From CAVTPD01 sp963736575 (GTDB lineage Bacteria; Bacteroidota; Bacteroidia; Cytophagales; JAAEPT01): DNA of 64,000 bases. Position numbers and translations under genes: made by a program. Positions 24,084 through 34,143 of the stretch are shown here, piece after piece. Each line of letters starts with the position of its first letter. The stretch's first letter is position 1. Under the pieces are notes generated by a model, which saw only the letters and a list, made by a program, of their open reading frames with translations, had not been told where the DNA came from and searched no databases. The DNA is taken from the NCBI GenBank assembly GCA_963736575.1, contig CAVTPD010000003.1:1178001-1242000 (forward strand), in the 5' to 3' direction.

Positions 24084-24716
24084 CTATACCACCTCTTCTC
24101 TTTGCTCTTCTTTAACTTCGTTTTTTGGTGCTTTCTCCTCTTCCCCAAAAAACTTCTTTTGGGAGATTAGAATCACACAAACGGCCACAAAAATAGAAGA
24201 ATCGGCCACGTTAAAAATAGGCCAGAAGGAGTAATAATCGCCACCTACAACAGGTACCCAATCCGGATAGAAACCTTGGGCAATGTCCACGTAAATCATA
24301 TCAATAACTTCTCCGTGGAACCACGCTGTGTTAGCTCCGGGAACTACCAAATCCAAAGCTACGCCATAAAAAACGCTGTCAATTAAGTTACCAATAGCAC
24401 CGGCAAAAATCATTGCCACACAAATCTGAAAACCTGGGTGCATTTTCTTTTGGTACAGCTTACGCATGTAATGTGCTATAAAAAACATAGCCACCAAACG
24501 GAATAGGGTTAAGATAATTTTACCGTAATCGCCGGCAATTTCAATCCCAAAAGCCATACCCGGATTGGTGATGTAATGGATTTTCAGTACGTCGCCAATC
24601 AGCTTAAACTCGTCTCCCTGAGACATGGTATTGTACACCAAAATTTTCGATGCTTGGTCCAATGCTATAATGCCAATAGCAATCAGAAAATAGTGATACA
24701 GTTTCAGGTTTTTCAT
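24084..24716 (-). CDS. lspA: Lipoprotein signal peptidase II
   Basis: The 210-residue inner-membrane aspartyl protease cleaves prolipoprotein signal peptides. The two catalytic aspartates lie in GNLIDSVF (about residue 120) and FNVADSSI (about 175), with four membrane helices around them. Start is ATG at 24716 (MKNLKLYHYF); the frame open to 24764 adds a basic, non-conserved stretch. The protein has a longer central loop than the Escherichia coli enzyme and a Glu/Lys-rich tail of about 25 residues. It lies downstream of ileS, the usual neighbour. Confidence 0.93.
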   Translation of the reverse strand: MKNLKLYHYFLIAIGIIALDQASKILVYNTMSQGDEFKLIGDVLKIHYITNPGMAFGIEIAGDYGKIILTLFRLVAMFFIAHYMRKLYQKKMHPGFQICVAMIFAGAIGNLIDSVFYGVALDLVVPGANTAWFHGEVIDMIYVDIAQGFYPDWVPVVGGDYYSFWPIFNVADSSIFVAVCVILISQKKFFGEEEKAPKNEVKEEQREEVV

Positions 24717-24766
24717 TTTTCTTTTTAGGGCTTGTTTTTTGATACCGCTAACTACTACCTTCATCC

Positions 24767-24784
24767 TCCCGATAGCTATCGGGA
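24767..24784. repeat. Perfect 18-bp palindrome between ileS and lspA
   Basis: TCCCGATAGCTATCGGGA is a perfect palindrome. From memory, similar sequences are scattered through many Bacteroidota genomes. It lies between the ileS stop and the lspA start and could act as a weak terminator or RNA processing site. Confidence 0.6.
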
Positions 24785-24860
24785 CGGGATACGCTTCGAA
24801 TTAACTGTTAGGTAAAAAACCTCCCTAATCTATTTTTCAATAATAACTTTTAATTCAATC

Positions 24861-27800
24861 TCATCTATTTCTAACACCGTAGCGATTGGCTAAAGCTTCC
24901 GTAACATCCAAACTTAAGGCTTGTGTTTCGGTACAGATGTAATTTTTAAAATCGGCTAATGCAGCGTTTACCAAATCATCATTCTTTTCAATCTGAATCT
25001 TGATTTTGTCTTGCACTTCCATGCCCATATCTTTTCTAAGGTTTTGTACACGGTTTACAATATCGCGGGCAATTCCTTCTTTTTTCAATTCTTCCGAAAT
25101 CTGAATGTCTAAAGCTACCGTTAAATTACCTTCCGAAGCAACCAACCATCCCGGTATATCCTGGAAGCTGATTTCTATATCTTCTTTGGTTAATACATGT
25201 TGCTGACCATCAATTTCAATTTCAAAAGCATTTTTACTTTCTAAAGTAGCAATTTGCTCTTGCGTCATCTGGCTGATTAAGGCCGCAACGGCTTTCATGT
25301 TTTTACCGTATTCTTTCCCTAGTTTCTTAAAGTTGGCTTTCACCTTTTTCACCAAAACCGATTCGGAAGTGTCTTCCAAATATTCTACTGCTTTTACGTT
25401 GATTTCGGCTTTAATCAAATCTTCAACGTTTTCTATGTGCTTTTTAGTCTCTGGATTCAGAATTGGGATTAATACTTTAGACAAAGGCTGACGTACTTTA
25501 ATTTGTTCGCCTTTACGTAAACCATGCGCCAACGAAGAAATGCGCTGCGCATACCCCATACGGATTTCAAGGCTGTCGTCTATGTAGTTTTCATTCGCTT
25601 CCGGGAACAAGGTTAAATGTACCGAAGAAGCCGTTTCTTTTTTCATTACTGAATTCAAGTTCTGATACACTTGTTCAAAATAGAACGGCGCAATTGGCGA
25701 AGCCATTTTGGCAATGGTAAATAAACATTCGGCCAAAGTTTGGTAAGCCGCTTGTTTGTCTTTGGTATAGTCGCCCACCCAGAAACGTTTACGGTTTAAA
25801 CGAACGTACCAGTTGCTTACATCATCAATCACAAAACTTTGTATTTCACGGGCAGCCGTGGTTAAATCGTACTCACCAAATTTAGCATCTACCGATTTTA
25901 CCAAACTGTGTAATTTAGACAATACCCAACGGTCCGACTCGGTTCTTTCACTTAAAGGAATATCTGCTTCCGAATAAGAAAAACCATCTAAATTGGTGTA
26001 AAGCGCAAAGAAATTATAGGTATTGTGGAAGGTCCCGAAGAATTTACGGGAAGTCTCTACCACACCGTCCATATTGAATTTTAGGTTTTCATACGGTTGC
26101 GCATTAGCTACCATATACCAACGAAGTGGATCTGGTCCGTAGGTAGAAATGGCTTCAAAAGGATCTACGGCATTGCCCAAACGCTTAGACATTTTGTTTC
26201 CGTTTTTATCCTGAACCAAACCATTGGCAATTACATTTTTATAGGCTACAGAATCGAACAACATAACACCAATTGCATGCAGGGTAAAGAACCAACCACG
26301 CGTTTGGTCCACCCCTTCGGCAATAAAATCGGCCGGGAAGTTACCGTCTAGTTTTTCTTGTTGGCCGGTATAATTCCATTGCGCGTAAGGCATAGCACCC
26401 GAATCAAACCAAACGTCAATCAAATCGGCTTCACGGAACATCGGTTTCCCCGATTCCGAAACCAAAATAATTCTATCGGCATATGGTCTGTGCACATCCG
26501 AAAGTTCGTTCAGGTTATGGATTTGAATACCTAATTCTTCTTCCTTAGCGGCTAAGGTTTCGGCAGTAATAGTTAGTTTTTCATTGGCTTTGTTTACTTC
26601 AGACTGAAGTTCTGCTAAGGTACCAATGCAAATTTCTTCGGTTTCATCTTTTGTTCTCCAGATGGGTAACGGCGTACCCCAGAAACGCGAACGGGATAAA
26701 TTCCAGTCTACTAAATTTTCTAACCAGTTACCAAAACGGCCTTCACCCGTAGATTTAGGAATCCAGTTGATGGTTTTGTTCAGTTCCACCATACGGTCTT
26801 TAATGGCCGTAGTTTTCACAAACCAAGATTCTAAGGGATAATATAAAATGGGTTTATCGGTTCTCCAGCAATGTGGGTAGCTGTGTTCGTACTTTGCCAC
26901 TAAGAAAGCTTTGTTTTCTTCCTTCAGTTTAATAGCAATTTGTACGTCTACACTTTTATGGTCTTCGGGAAGCTCCGTATAATATTCGTCTTTAACATAA
27001 GCCAACGGATAATCTGTAACTTCTTTTACAAATCTACCTTGCTTGTCTACCAAGGGAACATCGTTTCCGGCCGTGTCTTTTACGGTAATCGGAGGAATTC
27101 CAGCAGCATCGGCCACGCGTTTATCGTCTGCACCAAAAGTTGGCGCAATGTGTACAATACCGGTACCGTCTTCGGTTGTTACAAAATCACCCGTTATAAC
27201 TTTAAAAGCAGGTTTTTCAGGCTGAACATAAGGCAATAATTGCTCGTATTCAATTCCGGCTAAATCCGAACCTTTGTATTCTTCTACGATTTCCCAAGGG
27301 ATTAATTTATCGCCCGCTTTGTATTCATCAAAGTTTGCATCAAGTGCTTTTTCGTTAAAATAAGCCGGAACACGGTCTTTCGCCAAGGTTACAAAAACTG
27401 GCAGATGCGTGTATTGGTTGTATGTTTTTACTTTAACATAAGTAATGTTTGGCCCTACACACAAAGCCGAATTAGACGGAAGTGTCCAAGGTGTAGTGGT
27501 CCAAGCCACGAAATAATCGTTCTCCGTTCCTTTTTTAAGGAATTGGGCAACAATAGTAGTGTCTTTTACATCACGGTAGCAACCCGGTTGGTTCAGTTCG
27601 TGTGAACTTAAACCTGTACCTGCCGCAGGTGAATACGGCTGTATAGTGTGTCCTTTATATAAGTAGCCTTTTTTATAAAGCTCTTTTAATAGATACCAAA
27701 GCGTTTCTATGTATTCGTTTTCGAAGGTTACATACGGATGTTCTAAATCTACCCAATAACCCATTTTCTGGGTAAGATCATCCCAAGAATCTTTAAATTC

Positions 27801-28202
27801 TAATACCGATTCTCTACAGGCTTTGTTGTAATCTTCTACCGAAATTTTAGTCCCAATATCTTCTTTGGTGATTCCTAGTTTCTTTTCTACCTGAAGTTCT
27901 ACTGGCAGACCGTGGGTATCCCAACCGCCTTTTCTTTTAACCTGAAATCCTTTAAGTGTCTTGTAACGGCAAACAATGTCTTTTACCGCACGCGCCATTA
28001 CATGGTGAATACCGGGCATACCATTGGCAGAAGGCGGTCCTTCAAAAAAGGTAAACGTAGGATTTCCTTCTCGTTCCGAAATAGATTTCTCGAATGTTTT
28101 TTCTTCCTTCCATTTGTTTAAAACCTCGTCCGCAAGTTCGGCGTAATTAATGCCTTTATATTCTTTGAATTTCACGTTATCAGAATTTGGGTATGTATTC
28201 AT
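24861..28202 (-). CDS. ileS: Isoleucyl-tRNA synthetase
   Basis: This 1113-residue class I synthetase charges tRNA-Ile. The HIGH signature appears as GIHHVM (about residues 64-69) after PPSANGMP, and KMSKR is at about 668. The CP1 editing domain and an anticodon-binding domain with a long C-terminal region follow. The length is typical of the long IleS type found in Bacteroidota. The start is ATG at 28202; a TTG one codon earlier is possible. A perfect TAnnTTTG box (TAATTTTG) ends only seven bases before the ATG, so the mRNA may be nearly leaderless. Confidence 0.97.
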   Translation of the reverse strand: MNTYPNSDNVKFKEYKGINYAELADEVLNKWKEEKTFEKSISEREGNPTFTFFEGPPSANGMPGIHHVMARAVKDIVCRYKTLKGFQVKRKGGWDTHGLPVELQVEKKLGITKEDIGTKISVEDYNKACRESVLEFKDSWDDLTQKMGYWVDLEHPYVTFENEYIETLWYLLKELYKKGYLYKGHTIQPYSPAAGTGLSSHELNQPGCYRDVKDTTIVAQFLKKGTENDYFVAWTTTPWTLPSNSALCVGPNITYVKVKTYNQYTHLPVFVTLAKDRVPAYFNEKALDANFDEYKAGDKLIPWEIVEEYKGSDLAGIEYEQLLPYVQPEKPAFKVITGDFVTTEDGTGIVHIAPTFGADDKRVADAAGIPPITVKDTAGNDVPLVDKQGRFVKEVTDYPLAYVKDEYYTELPEDHKSVDVQIAIKLKEENKAFLVAKYEHSYPHCWRTDKPILYYPLESWFVKTTAIKDRMVELNKTINWIPKSTGEGRFGNWLENLVDWNLSRSRFWGTPLPIWRTKDETEEICIGTLAELQSEVNKANEKLTITAETLAAKEEELGIQIHNLNELSDVHRPYADRIILVSESGKPMFREADLIDVWFDSGAMPYAQWNYTGQQEKLDGNFPADFIAEGVDQTRGWFFTLHAIGVMLFDSVAYKNVIANGLVQDKNGNKMSKRLGNAVDPFEAISTYGPDPLRWYMVANAQPYENLKFNMDGVVETSRKFFGTFHNTYNFFALYTNLDGFSYSEADIPLSERTESDRWVLSKLHSLVKSVDAKFGEYDLTTAAREIQSFVIDDVSNWYVRLNRKRFWVGDYTKDKQAAYQTLAECLFTIAKMASPIAPFYFEQVYQNLNSVMKKETASSVHLTLFPEANENYIDDSLEIRMGYAQRISSLAHGLRKGEQIKVRQPLSKVLIPILNPETKKHIENVEDLIKAEINVKAVEYLEDTSESVLVKKVKANFKKLGKEYGKNMKAVAALISQMTQEQIATLESKNAFEIEIDGQQHVLTKEDIEISFQDIPGWLVASEGNLTVALDIQISEELKKEGIARDIVNRVQNLRKDMGMEVQDKIKIQIEKNDDLVNAALADFKNYICTETQALSLDVTEALANRYGVRNR

Positions 28203-28209
28203 CAATCTG

Positions 28210-28217
28210 CAAAATTA
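28210..28217 (-). promoter_or_regulatory. TAnnTTTG promoter element of ileS
   Basis: On the minus strand the bases read TAATTTTG, an exact match to the Bacteroidota -7 box. The ATG is seven bases further on, leaving almost no 5' leader. No clear -33 TTG is seen. Confidence 0.5.
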
Positions 28218-28328
28218 ACAAAACCTTATAAATGCGCTCATTAAAATGAAAAGAATAAACCCGAAGTCTCTATAAAAGAAAAATAATACCCACTATTCAT
28301 AAAAATAAGCACAGCTACTAGCGTATAA

Positions 28329-28360
28329 TTTGAATACATCTTCTATCTTGACTACTTTAG
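28329..28360 (+). promoter_or_regulatory. Candidate promoter of ppc
   Basis: TTTG (28329-28332) and TACTTTAG (28353-28360), one mismatch from TAnnTTTG, are 20 bases apart, the usual spacing for the Bacteroidota housekeeping promoter. The ppc ATG is 36 bases downstream. Confidence 0.5.
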
Positions 28361-28396
28361 CAGTGAATTATTTTTCCAAAAATAATCTAACCAAAT

Positions 28397-31165
28397 ATGA
28401 ACGACCTACTGGAAGAAGTAAAAGAGAAATTGGGTAAACCCTACCACGACCTGGAACTTCTTTTAACCCTGCTTAAAGAAGTATTAATTGAGAATGGAGA
28501 AGAAGAATTGGCGCAATGCATTCCATGGATAAACGATGGATCCAAGAAACCAATTGACTTCAAAATAAAACATTTACAAGCTTATTCTATAGCTTTTCAG
28601 CTGTTGAATATGGTAGAAGTAAATGGTGCCATTCAGCACAGAAGAAAAGTAGAAGGCCAACACCGTTACGATTTAGTAAACGGTCTTTGGGTAAAAAGTC
28701 TTCAGATGTTAAAAGAGCAAGGTATTTCTCCGGAAAAAATTGCTTCTGCTTTACATGAAGTACGAATTGAACCTGTTTTTACTGCCCACCCTACGGAAGC
28801 TAAAAGAGAAACCGTTTTAAGACATCACCGTAATTTGTTTCAGCTTTTACAGCAGATACAAAATACCATATACAACGAAGTAGAACGTCAAGACATCCGC
28901 ATTGAAATAAAAGCTATTATCGATAAGCTTTGGAGAACGGGTGAAATCTACAAGCAAAAACCGGATGTCCTTTCGGAATTAAAAAACCTATTGTTCTATA
29001 TCACCAACATTTTACCGGAAGTGATTCCTATGTTGGACAAACGTTTACAAGTAGCTTGGAAAGAATTAGGCTTTGATTTAAACCTAATTAAAGACTACGA
29101 AACGTTCCCAACCATTTCTTTTGGTAACTGGGTAGGTGGTGACCGTGACGGTCATCCTTTAGTTACGGCAGAAGTCACTAAAGAAACGCTTTCTATTTTA
29201 AGACTGAATGCTTTTATCGTTATCCGAAGACAGTTGGTTCGTTTATTAAATGATTTAACGTTTGAAGAAACTTTAGAACAAACCGACGATAAATTTCAAT
29301 TACACTTTACCAAACTTTTAGAAGGAATAGATACTGAAAGTGCTGTTGAAGTTGTAAGCGATTATCCGGGTGAAATCTTTAGACAATTTATTAGTGTGGT
29401 ACTTAAAAAACTTCCGGTTGAAGTTAAAAGACAACACGCTACACAAATTCTAGAAAAAGAATTCAGTTACTCTACTAGTGATTCGTTAATAGCCGATTTA
29501 AAGGTACTTAGAGACGGACTTCTTAATTACGGAGCTACTTCTGTAGCTTATAAAGATGTTCAAGAAGTTATCCGTGTAGTTCAAACTTTCGGATTCTATT
29601 TAGCACACTTAGATATCCGCCAGAATTCTAGTTACCACGACAAAGCCATTTCGCAGTTAATGAACGCTGCCGGTTTAGACGGAAGCGCTTATTTAAACTG
29701 GAACGAAGAACAACGTCTTGAATTCTTAAATAAAGAACTTCAATCTAATCGTCCGTTTACACACGCCAATTCTGATTTACAAGAAAATGCCAAAAACATT
29801 GTAGATACCTATAATGTAGTAGCAGATTATGTAAACAAATACGGTGAAAGAGGCATTGGTTCTTTTATTGTAAGTATGACACGTAGCTGTTCAGACTTAT
29901 TAGCGGTTTATTTATTGGCAAGAGAAGCAGGTCTTACTTTCCAAACGGAAGAAGGTTTGGTCTCTAGAGTGCATGTAGCTCCTTTATTAGAAACTATTGA
30001 AGACCTTGAAAACGGTCCTGAAATATTAGAAGCCTTCTTAAATCACCCTATTACTAAACGTAGTTTAGAATACAAAATGAAGGTGAAGCAAGAACCAAAA
30101 ATCACACAACAAGTGATGGTTGGTTATTCTGACAGTAATAAAGATGGTGGTATTTTAGCCAGTCAGTGGGGTTTATTTAACGCACAGACTAAATTATCTG
30201 CCGTTGGTAGAAGCAAAAATGTAAACATTCGTTTTTTCCACGGAAAAGGTGGTTCCATCAGCCGTGGTTCTGGACCAACACACTGGTTCATTAGAGGTTT
30301 GCCTCAACACGCTGTTAATGGTGATTTACGTTTAACCGAACAAGGTGAAACCATTGCACAGAAATACAACAGCAGACAAAATGCCCGCTACAACTTAGAA
30401 TTATTAGTAGCTGGTACTGCCGCCAGAACTATTGCCGATAACAATGCCCCAGACACGCCTTATCCATACGCTTCGGTAATGGAAAAATTAGCCGGCTGGA
30501 GTGAAGAGGTATATAGAGCCATGCTTTTCAAACCAGAATTTATTAAATTCTTTAGTGAAGCAACGCCAATTGACGCATTAGAACAAAGTAAAATTGGTTC
30601 TAGACCAGCGCGTAGAACGGGTAAAAGAAACTTAGAAGACTTAAGAGCTATTCCTTGGGTATTCAGTTGGTCACAATCGCGTTACCATATTACTTCTTGG
30701 TTTGGTATTGGTTCTACTTTAGAAAGACTTCAGAAAGAAGAACCTGCAGAATATGCTTTATTGAAAGACGGTATTAAAAAAGATCCTTTTATTAGATACG
30801 TATTCACTAACGTAGACACCAGTTTAGCGGCTACCGACGAAGATATTATGCGTCTTTATGCTTCTCTTGTGGAAGATGATAACGTTAGAGACACCATGCT
30901 AAATCTATACCTAGACGAATTAAAGAAAACCAGAGATCGTCTTCTAGATTTACAAAATAATCCGCTAGAAGTAAGAAGAACTAGACACCATTTGTCTAAC
31001 AACTTACGTTCGGCAGCTATGGAAGACCTGCACAAACAACAGGTTGCCTTTCTTAAAAAGTGGAGAAAAGAAAAAGCAGAGGGTTCTGCTGAGGCGGAAA
31101 ACACGCTATTGAATCTATTAATGTCAGTAAATGCTATTGCTTCAGCAATGCAGTCTACTGGTTGA
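28397..31165 (+). CDS. ppc: Phosphoenolpyruvate carboxylase
   Basis: The 922-residue enzyme carboxylates PEP to oxaloacetate to refill the citric acid cycle. The catalytic histidine lies in VFTAHPTEAKR (about residue 130). GGDRDGHP, GYSDSNKDGG and the flexible loop FFHGKGGSISRGSGP (about 611) are intact, as is IPWVFSWSQSR. The C-terminus ends in MQSTG, where the family usually has QNTG. That tail sits in the active site, so the change is worth noting. A GH3/beta-lactamase gene follows after 17 bases. Confidence 0.96.
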   Translation: MNDLLEEVKEKLGKPYHDLELLLTLLKEVLIENGEEELAQCIPWINDGSKKPIDFKIKHLQAYSIAFQLLNMVEVNGAIQHRRKVEGQHRYDLVNGLWVKSLQMLKEQGISPEKIASALHEVRIEPVFTAHPTEAKRETVLRHHRNLFQLLQQIQNTIYNEVERQDIRIEIKAIIDKLWRTGEIYKQKPDVLSELKNLLFYITNILPEVIPMLDKRLQVAWKELGFDLNLIKDYETFPTISFGNWVGGDRDGHPLVTAEVTKETLSILRLNAFIVIRRQLVRLLNDLTFEETLEQTDDKFQLHFTKLLEGIDTESAVEVVSDYPGEIFRQFISVVLKKLPVEVKRQHATQILEKEFSYSTSDSLIADLKVLRDGLLNYGATSVAYKDVQEVIRVVQTFGFYLAHLDIRQNSSYHDKAISQLMNAAGLDGSAYLNWNEEQRLEFLNKELQSNRPFTHANSDLQENAKNIVDTYNVVADYVNKYGERGIGSFIVSMTRSCSDLLAVYLLAREAGLTFQTEEGLVSRVHVAPLLETIEDLENGPEILEAFLNHPITKRSLEYKMKVKQEPKITQQVMVGYSDSNKDGGILASQWGLFNAQTKLSAVGRSKNVNIRFFHGKGGSISRGSGPTHWFIRGLPQHAVNGDLRLTEQGETIAQKYNSRQNARYNLELLVAGTAARTIADNNAPDTPYPYASVMEKLAGWSEEVYRAMLFKPEFIKFFSEATPIDALEQSKIGSRPARRTGKRNLEDLRAIPWVFSWSQSRYHITSWFGIGSTLERLQKEEPAEYALLKDGIKKDPFIRYVFTNVDTSLAATDEDIMRLYASLVEDDNVRDTMLNLYLDELKKTRDRLLDLQNNPLEVRRTRHHLSNNLRSAAMEDLHKQQVAFLKKWRKEKAEGSAEAENTLLNLLMSVNAIASAMQSTG

Positions 31166-31182
31166 TCTAAATACTAAAAAGC

Positions 31183-34143
31183 TTGAGAAAACATTTCATA
31201 ATCTTTTTTATTGGTGCTTTATTTCTGATTTCGGCTACGCAAAGAGAACGTAAGCCGAAATTAGAAAAAGGCTCTTCAGAATGGGTAGACTCTGTGTTTA
31301 CTATGTTAACACCCGAAGAAAGAATTGGCCAACTATTTATGGTAGCCGCTTATTCTAACCAAGGGGAACAGCACAAAAAGGACATTGCATTACTCATTGA
31401 AAAATACAATCTGGGTGGGTTAATTTTCTTCCAAGGTGGGCCTAAGAGAGAAGCCGACCTTACCAATTATTACCAATCGATTGCTAAGGTTCCGTTAATG
31501 ATTGCCATGGATGCCGAATGGGGTTTAGGCATGCGTCTAGACAGCACCATGAACTTTCCTAAGCAAATGACTTTAGGCGCCATTCAGGATAACCAATTGA
31601 TTTACGAGATGGGTAAAGAAATTGGCTACCAATGCCGAAGATTAGGTATACACGTAAATTTTGCACCTGTTGTAGATATTAATGTTAATGCCAATAACCC
31701 TGTAATTGGTACGCGTTCCTTCGGTGAAAACAAAGTAAATGTTGCCGAAAAAGGAAGTGCTTATATGCGAGGTATGCAAAGTGTACACGTATTAGGTTGT
31801 GCTAAACATTTCCCAGGGCATGGTGATACCGATAGAGATTCACACAAAACGCTTCCGGTTATTAACCATACTAAAGAGCGTCTAGAACGAATTGAGCTTT
31901 ATCCTTTCCGTCAGTTAATAGAAGATTCTGTAGCAAGCATTATGGTAGCGCATTTAAATGTGCCTAAACTGGATAATACACCCAACACACCAACAACGCT
32001 TTCGCCTAAAGTAATTACCGATTTACTAAAAATTGAAATGCGCTTTAAAGGCTTAATCTTTACCGATGCTTTAAACATGCGTGGCGTAGCGGATCATTTT
32101 GAACCAGGTGAAATGGATGTTAAAGCATTATTAGCTGGTAACGATGTTTTACTATACCCAATGAACGTACCCAAAGCGGTAGAGTTGATTCAAAAAGCAG
32201 TAGCAGACCAAAAGATCACGCAATCTGAATTGGATAACCGAGTTAAAAAAATTCTTTTAGCGAAATATTGGGCAGGCTTATACAACGAACAAGTTATTGA
32301 TTTAGATTCTTTGTACGAAGATTTAAACAATCCGGAAGCGCAAGCAATGAATTATAAATTGTTTGAAAAAGCGTTAACGGTTGCTAAGAACGACAACAAT
32401 TTATTGCCTATACGTATTTTAGATACTAATTCTTTTGCTTCGGTAATGATTGGTGATACCGAAAACAATGTCTTCCAAAATACTTTGGATAAGTACGCGG
32501 CTTTTAATCACCAAGATATTGCGAAAGACCAAATCACACAATATTCTTTAACCCGAGCTTTAAACAACGTTAAAAACAAGAAAATTGTAGTAGTTGGATT
32601 AGGAAACCTTACCGGTTCTAGATCTAGACAATATGGAATTTCGAAAGAAATAAAAGACTTCTTAACGGCATTAGAAAGGCATACAGAAGTAATTGTAGTG
32701 GCTTTTGGAAATCCGTATAGCCTTCAGCATTTAGAAGATTACGGACATATTATCTGTGCAAACGAAAGAAACGATTACACCGAAAAAGCAGTTCCTCAGT
32801 TAATATTTGGCGCTATAGGTGCTAACGGTAAATTACCCGTTTCGGCAAGTAAAGCATTACCAGTAGGTACCGGACTTGAAATTAAATCTTTAAACCGTTT
32901 AGGTTATGATTTCCCGGAAAACCATAGAATAGACGGGAAAATCTTAAATCTAATTGATTCCGTAGCAATGGAAGCCATTAGAGAAGAAGCAACACCAGGT
33001 TGCCAGGTTTTAGTAGCACGCCATGGTAAAATTGTTTTTTCTAAGAGCTACGGCTATTTAACCTACGAAAAAAAAAAGGCCGTTAGCGACAGCACCCTTT
33101 ACGATATTGCATCTATAACTAAGGTGGCGGTTAGCACGCAGTTAATGATGTGGCTTAGAGGAAATGGATTAATACACCCAGATGATACCATTTCTAATAT
33201 ATTACCAGAATTAAAAGGTACTAATAAAGAATTAATCACCATTCGGGAGGTAATGGCCCACCAAGCAGGGCTATTCCCCTTTATACCATATTGGGAACGT
33301 ACCAAAGACAGTACAAAACACTACAGCGAAATTTTTTACAATTCAGCACCGTCTGATAAGTTCTGCTACCGCTTAAACGATACTACTTTTATTTGTTCGG
33401 CTATACAGGATTCAGTTCTCAGTTGGACACTTTCATCTAATTTAATAGCGCCAGACAAAGACAAAAATATTTTCCCGGAACGTTACAGTGATGTGGGTTA
33501 TTATTTATTAAAACAAGTTTTTGAACGTATTACAGGCGATTCTATCAACTATTTTTACGAAGAAAACTTCAGCCTTCCTTTAGGCCTAACAAGAACCTTA
33601 TACAATCCGCTTAGGGTTTTCGAAAAAGAAGAAATTGCTCCTACAGAAAAAGATTCTTATTTCAGAAATCAATTGGTATGGGGAACAGTTCACGACCAAG
33701 GTGCTGCTTTAATGGGCGGTGTTGCTGGTCATGCTGGTTTATTCAGCACCGTATTAGATTTAGCTAAACTTGGGCAAATGAACCTTAGTCATGGCTATTA
33801 CGGTGGAACACAATACCTAAATCCAGAAGTTCTGAACGAGTTTACCAGCCAGCAATTTATTGACAACCGAAAAGGAATGGGTTGGGATAGAATAAAATCT
33901 ACCGGAAGAGGGAATACGTCGGAATATTCTTCGGAAGAAATCTTTGGCCACACTGGTTTTACAGGCACCAGTTTATGGATGGACCCAAAGTACGATTTGG
34001 TATACGTTTTTCTTTCGAACCGCGTTTACCCAGAAGCAGAGAATAAAAAATTACTGTATTTAGACATTAGGACCAGAATCCATGATTTAATTTATGAGTC
34101 TATGGTTTCATACAATCAAAAACACAACCCAAAATTATTATGA
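31183..34143 (+). CDS. Glycoside hydrolase family 3 / serine beta-lactamase-like fusion
   Basis: The 986-residue exported protein has two enzymes in one chain. After a signal peptide (1-20) comes a GH3 beta-N-acetylhexosaminidase domain (about 35-380) with KHFPGHGDTDRDSHKTLP at about 208 and FTDALNMRG at about 293. A C-terminal GH3-like region follows (to about 580), then a beta-lactamase/transpeptidase domain (about 590-980). The latter has SxxK in IASITKV (about 640), YSD (about 770) and HTGFTGTS near the end. A role in peptidoglycan turnover is likely. The start is TTG, supported by an in-frame stop just upstream and a signal peptide directly after it. It overlaps bshA by four bases. Confidence 0.9.
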   Translation: MRKHFIIFFIGALFLISATQRERKPKLEKGSSEWVDSVFTMLTPEERIGQLFMVAAYSNQGEQHKKDIALLIEKYNLGGLIFFQGGPKREADLTNYYQSIAKVPLMIAMDAEWGLGMRLDSTMNFPKQMTLGAIQDNQLIYEMGKEIGYQCRRLGIHVNFAPVVDINVNANNPVIGTRSFGENKVNVAEKGSAYMRGMQSVHVLGCAKHFPGHGDTDRDSHKTLPVINHTKERLERIELYPFRQLIEDSVASIMVAHLNVPKLDNTPNTPTTLSPKVITDLLKIEMRFKGLIFTDALNMRGVADHFEPGEMDVKALLAGNDVLLYPMNVPKAVELIQKAVADQKITQSELDNRVKKILLAKYWAGLYNEQVIDLDSLYEDLNNPEAQAMNYKLFEKALTVAKNDNNLLPIRILDTNSFASVMIGDTENNVFQNTLDKYAAFNHQDIAKDQITQYSLTRALNNVKNKKIVVVGLGNLTGSRSRQYGISKEIKDFLTALERHTEVIVVAFGNPYSLQHLEDYGHIICANERNDYTEKAVPQLIFGAIGANGKLPVSASKALPVGTGLEIKSLNRLGYDFPENHRIDGKILNLIDSVAMEAIREEATPGCQVLVARHGKIVFSKSYGYLTYEKKKAVSDSTLYDIASITKVAVSTQLMMWLRGNGLIHPDDTISNILPELKGTNKELITIREVMAHQAGLFPFIPYWERTKDSTKHYSEIFYNSAPSDKFCYRLNDTTFICSAIQDSVLSWTLSSNLIAPDKDKNIFPERYSDVGYYLLKQVFERITGDSINYFYEENFSLPLGLTRTLYNPLRVFEKEEIAPTEKDSYFRNQLVWGTVHDQGAALMGGVAGHAGLFSTVLDLAKLGQMNLSHGYYGGTQYLNPEVLNEFTSQQFIDNRKGMGWDRIKSTGRGNTSEYSSEEIFGHTGFTGTSLWMDPKYDLVYVFLSNRVYPEAENKKLLYLDIRTRIHDLIYESMVSYNQKHNPKLL

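Noticed and set aside
26940..27239. Plus-strand frames inside ileS
   Set aside because: They are shadows of a long, fully recognisable synthetase gene.
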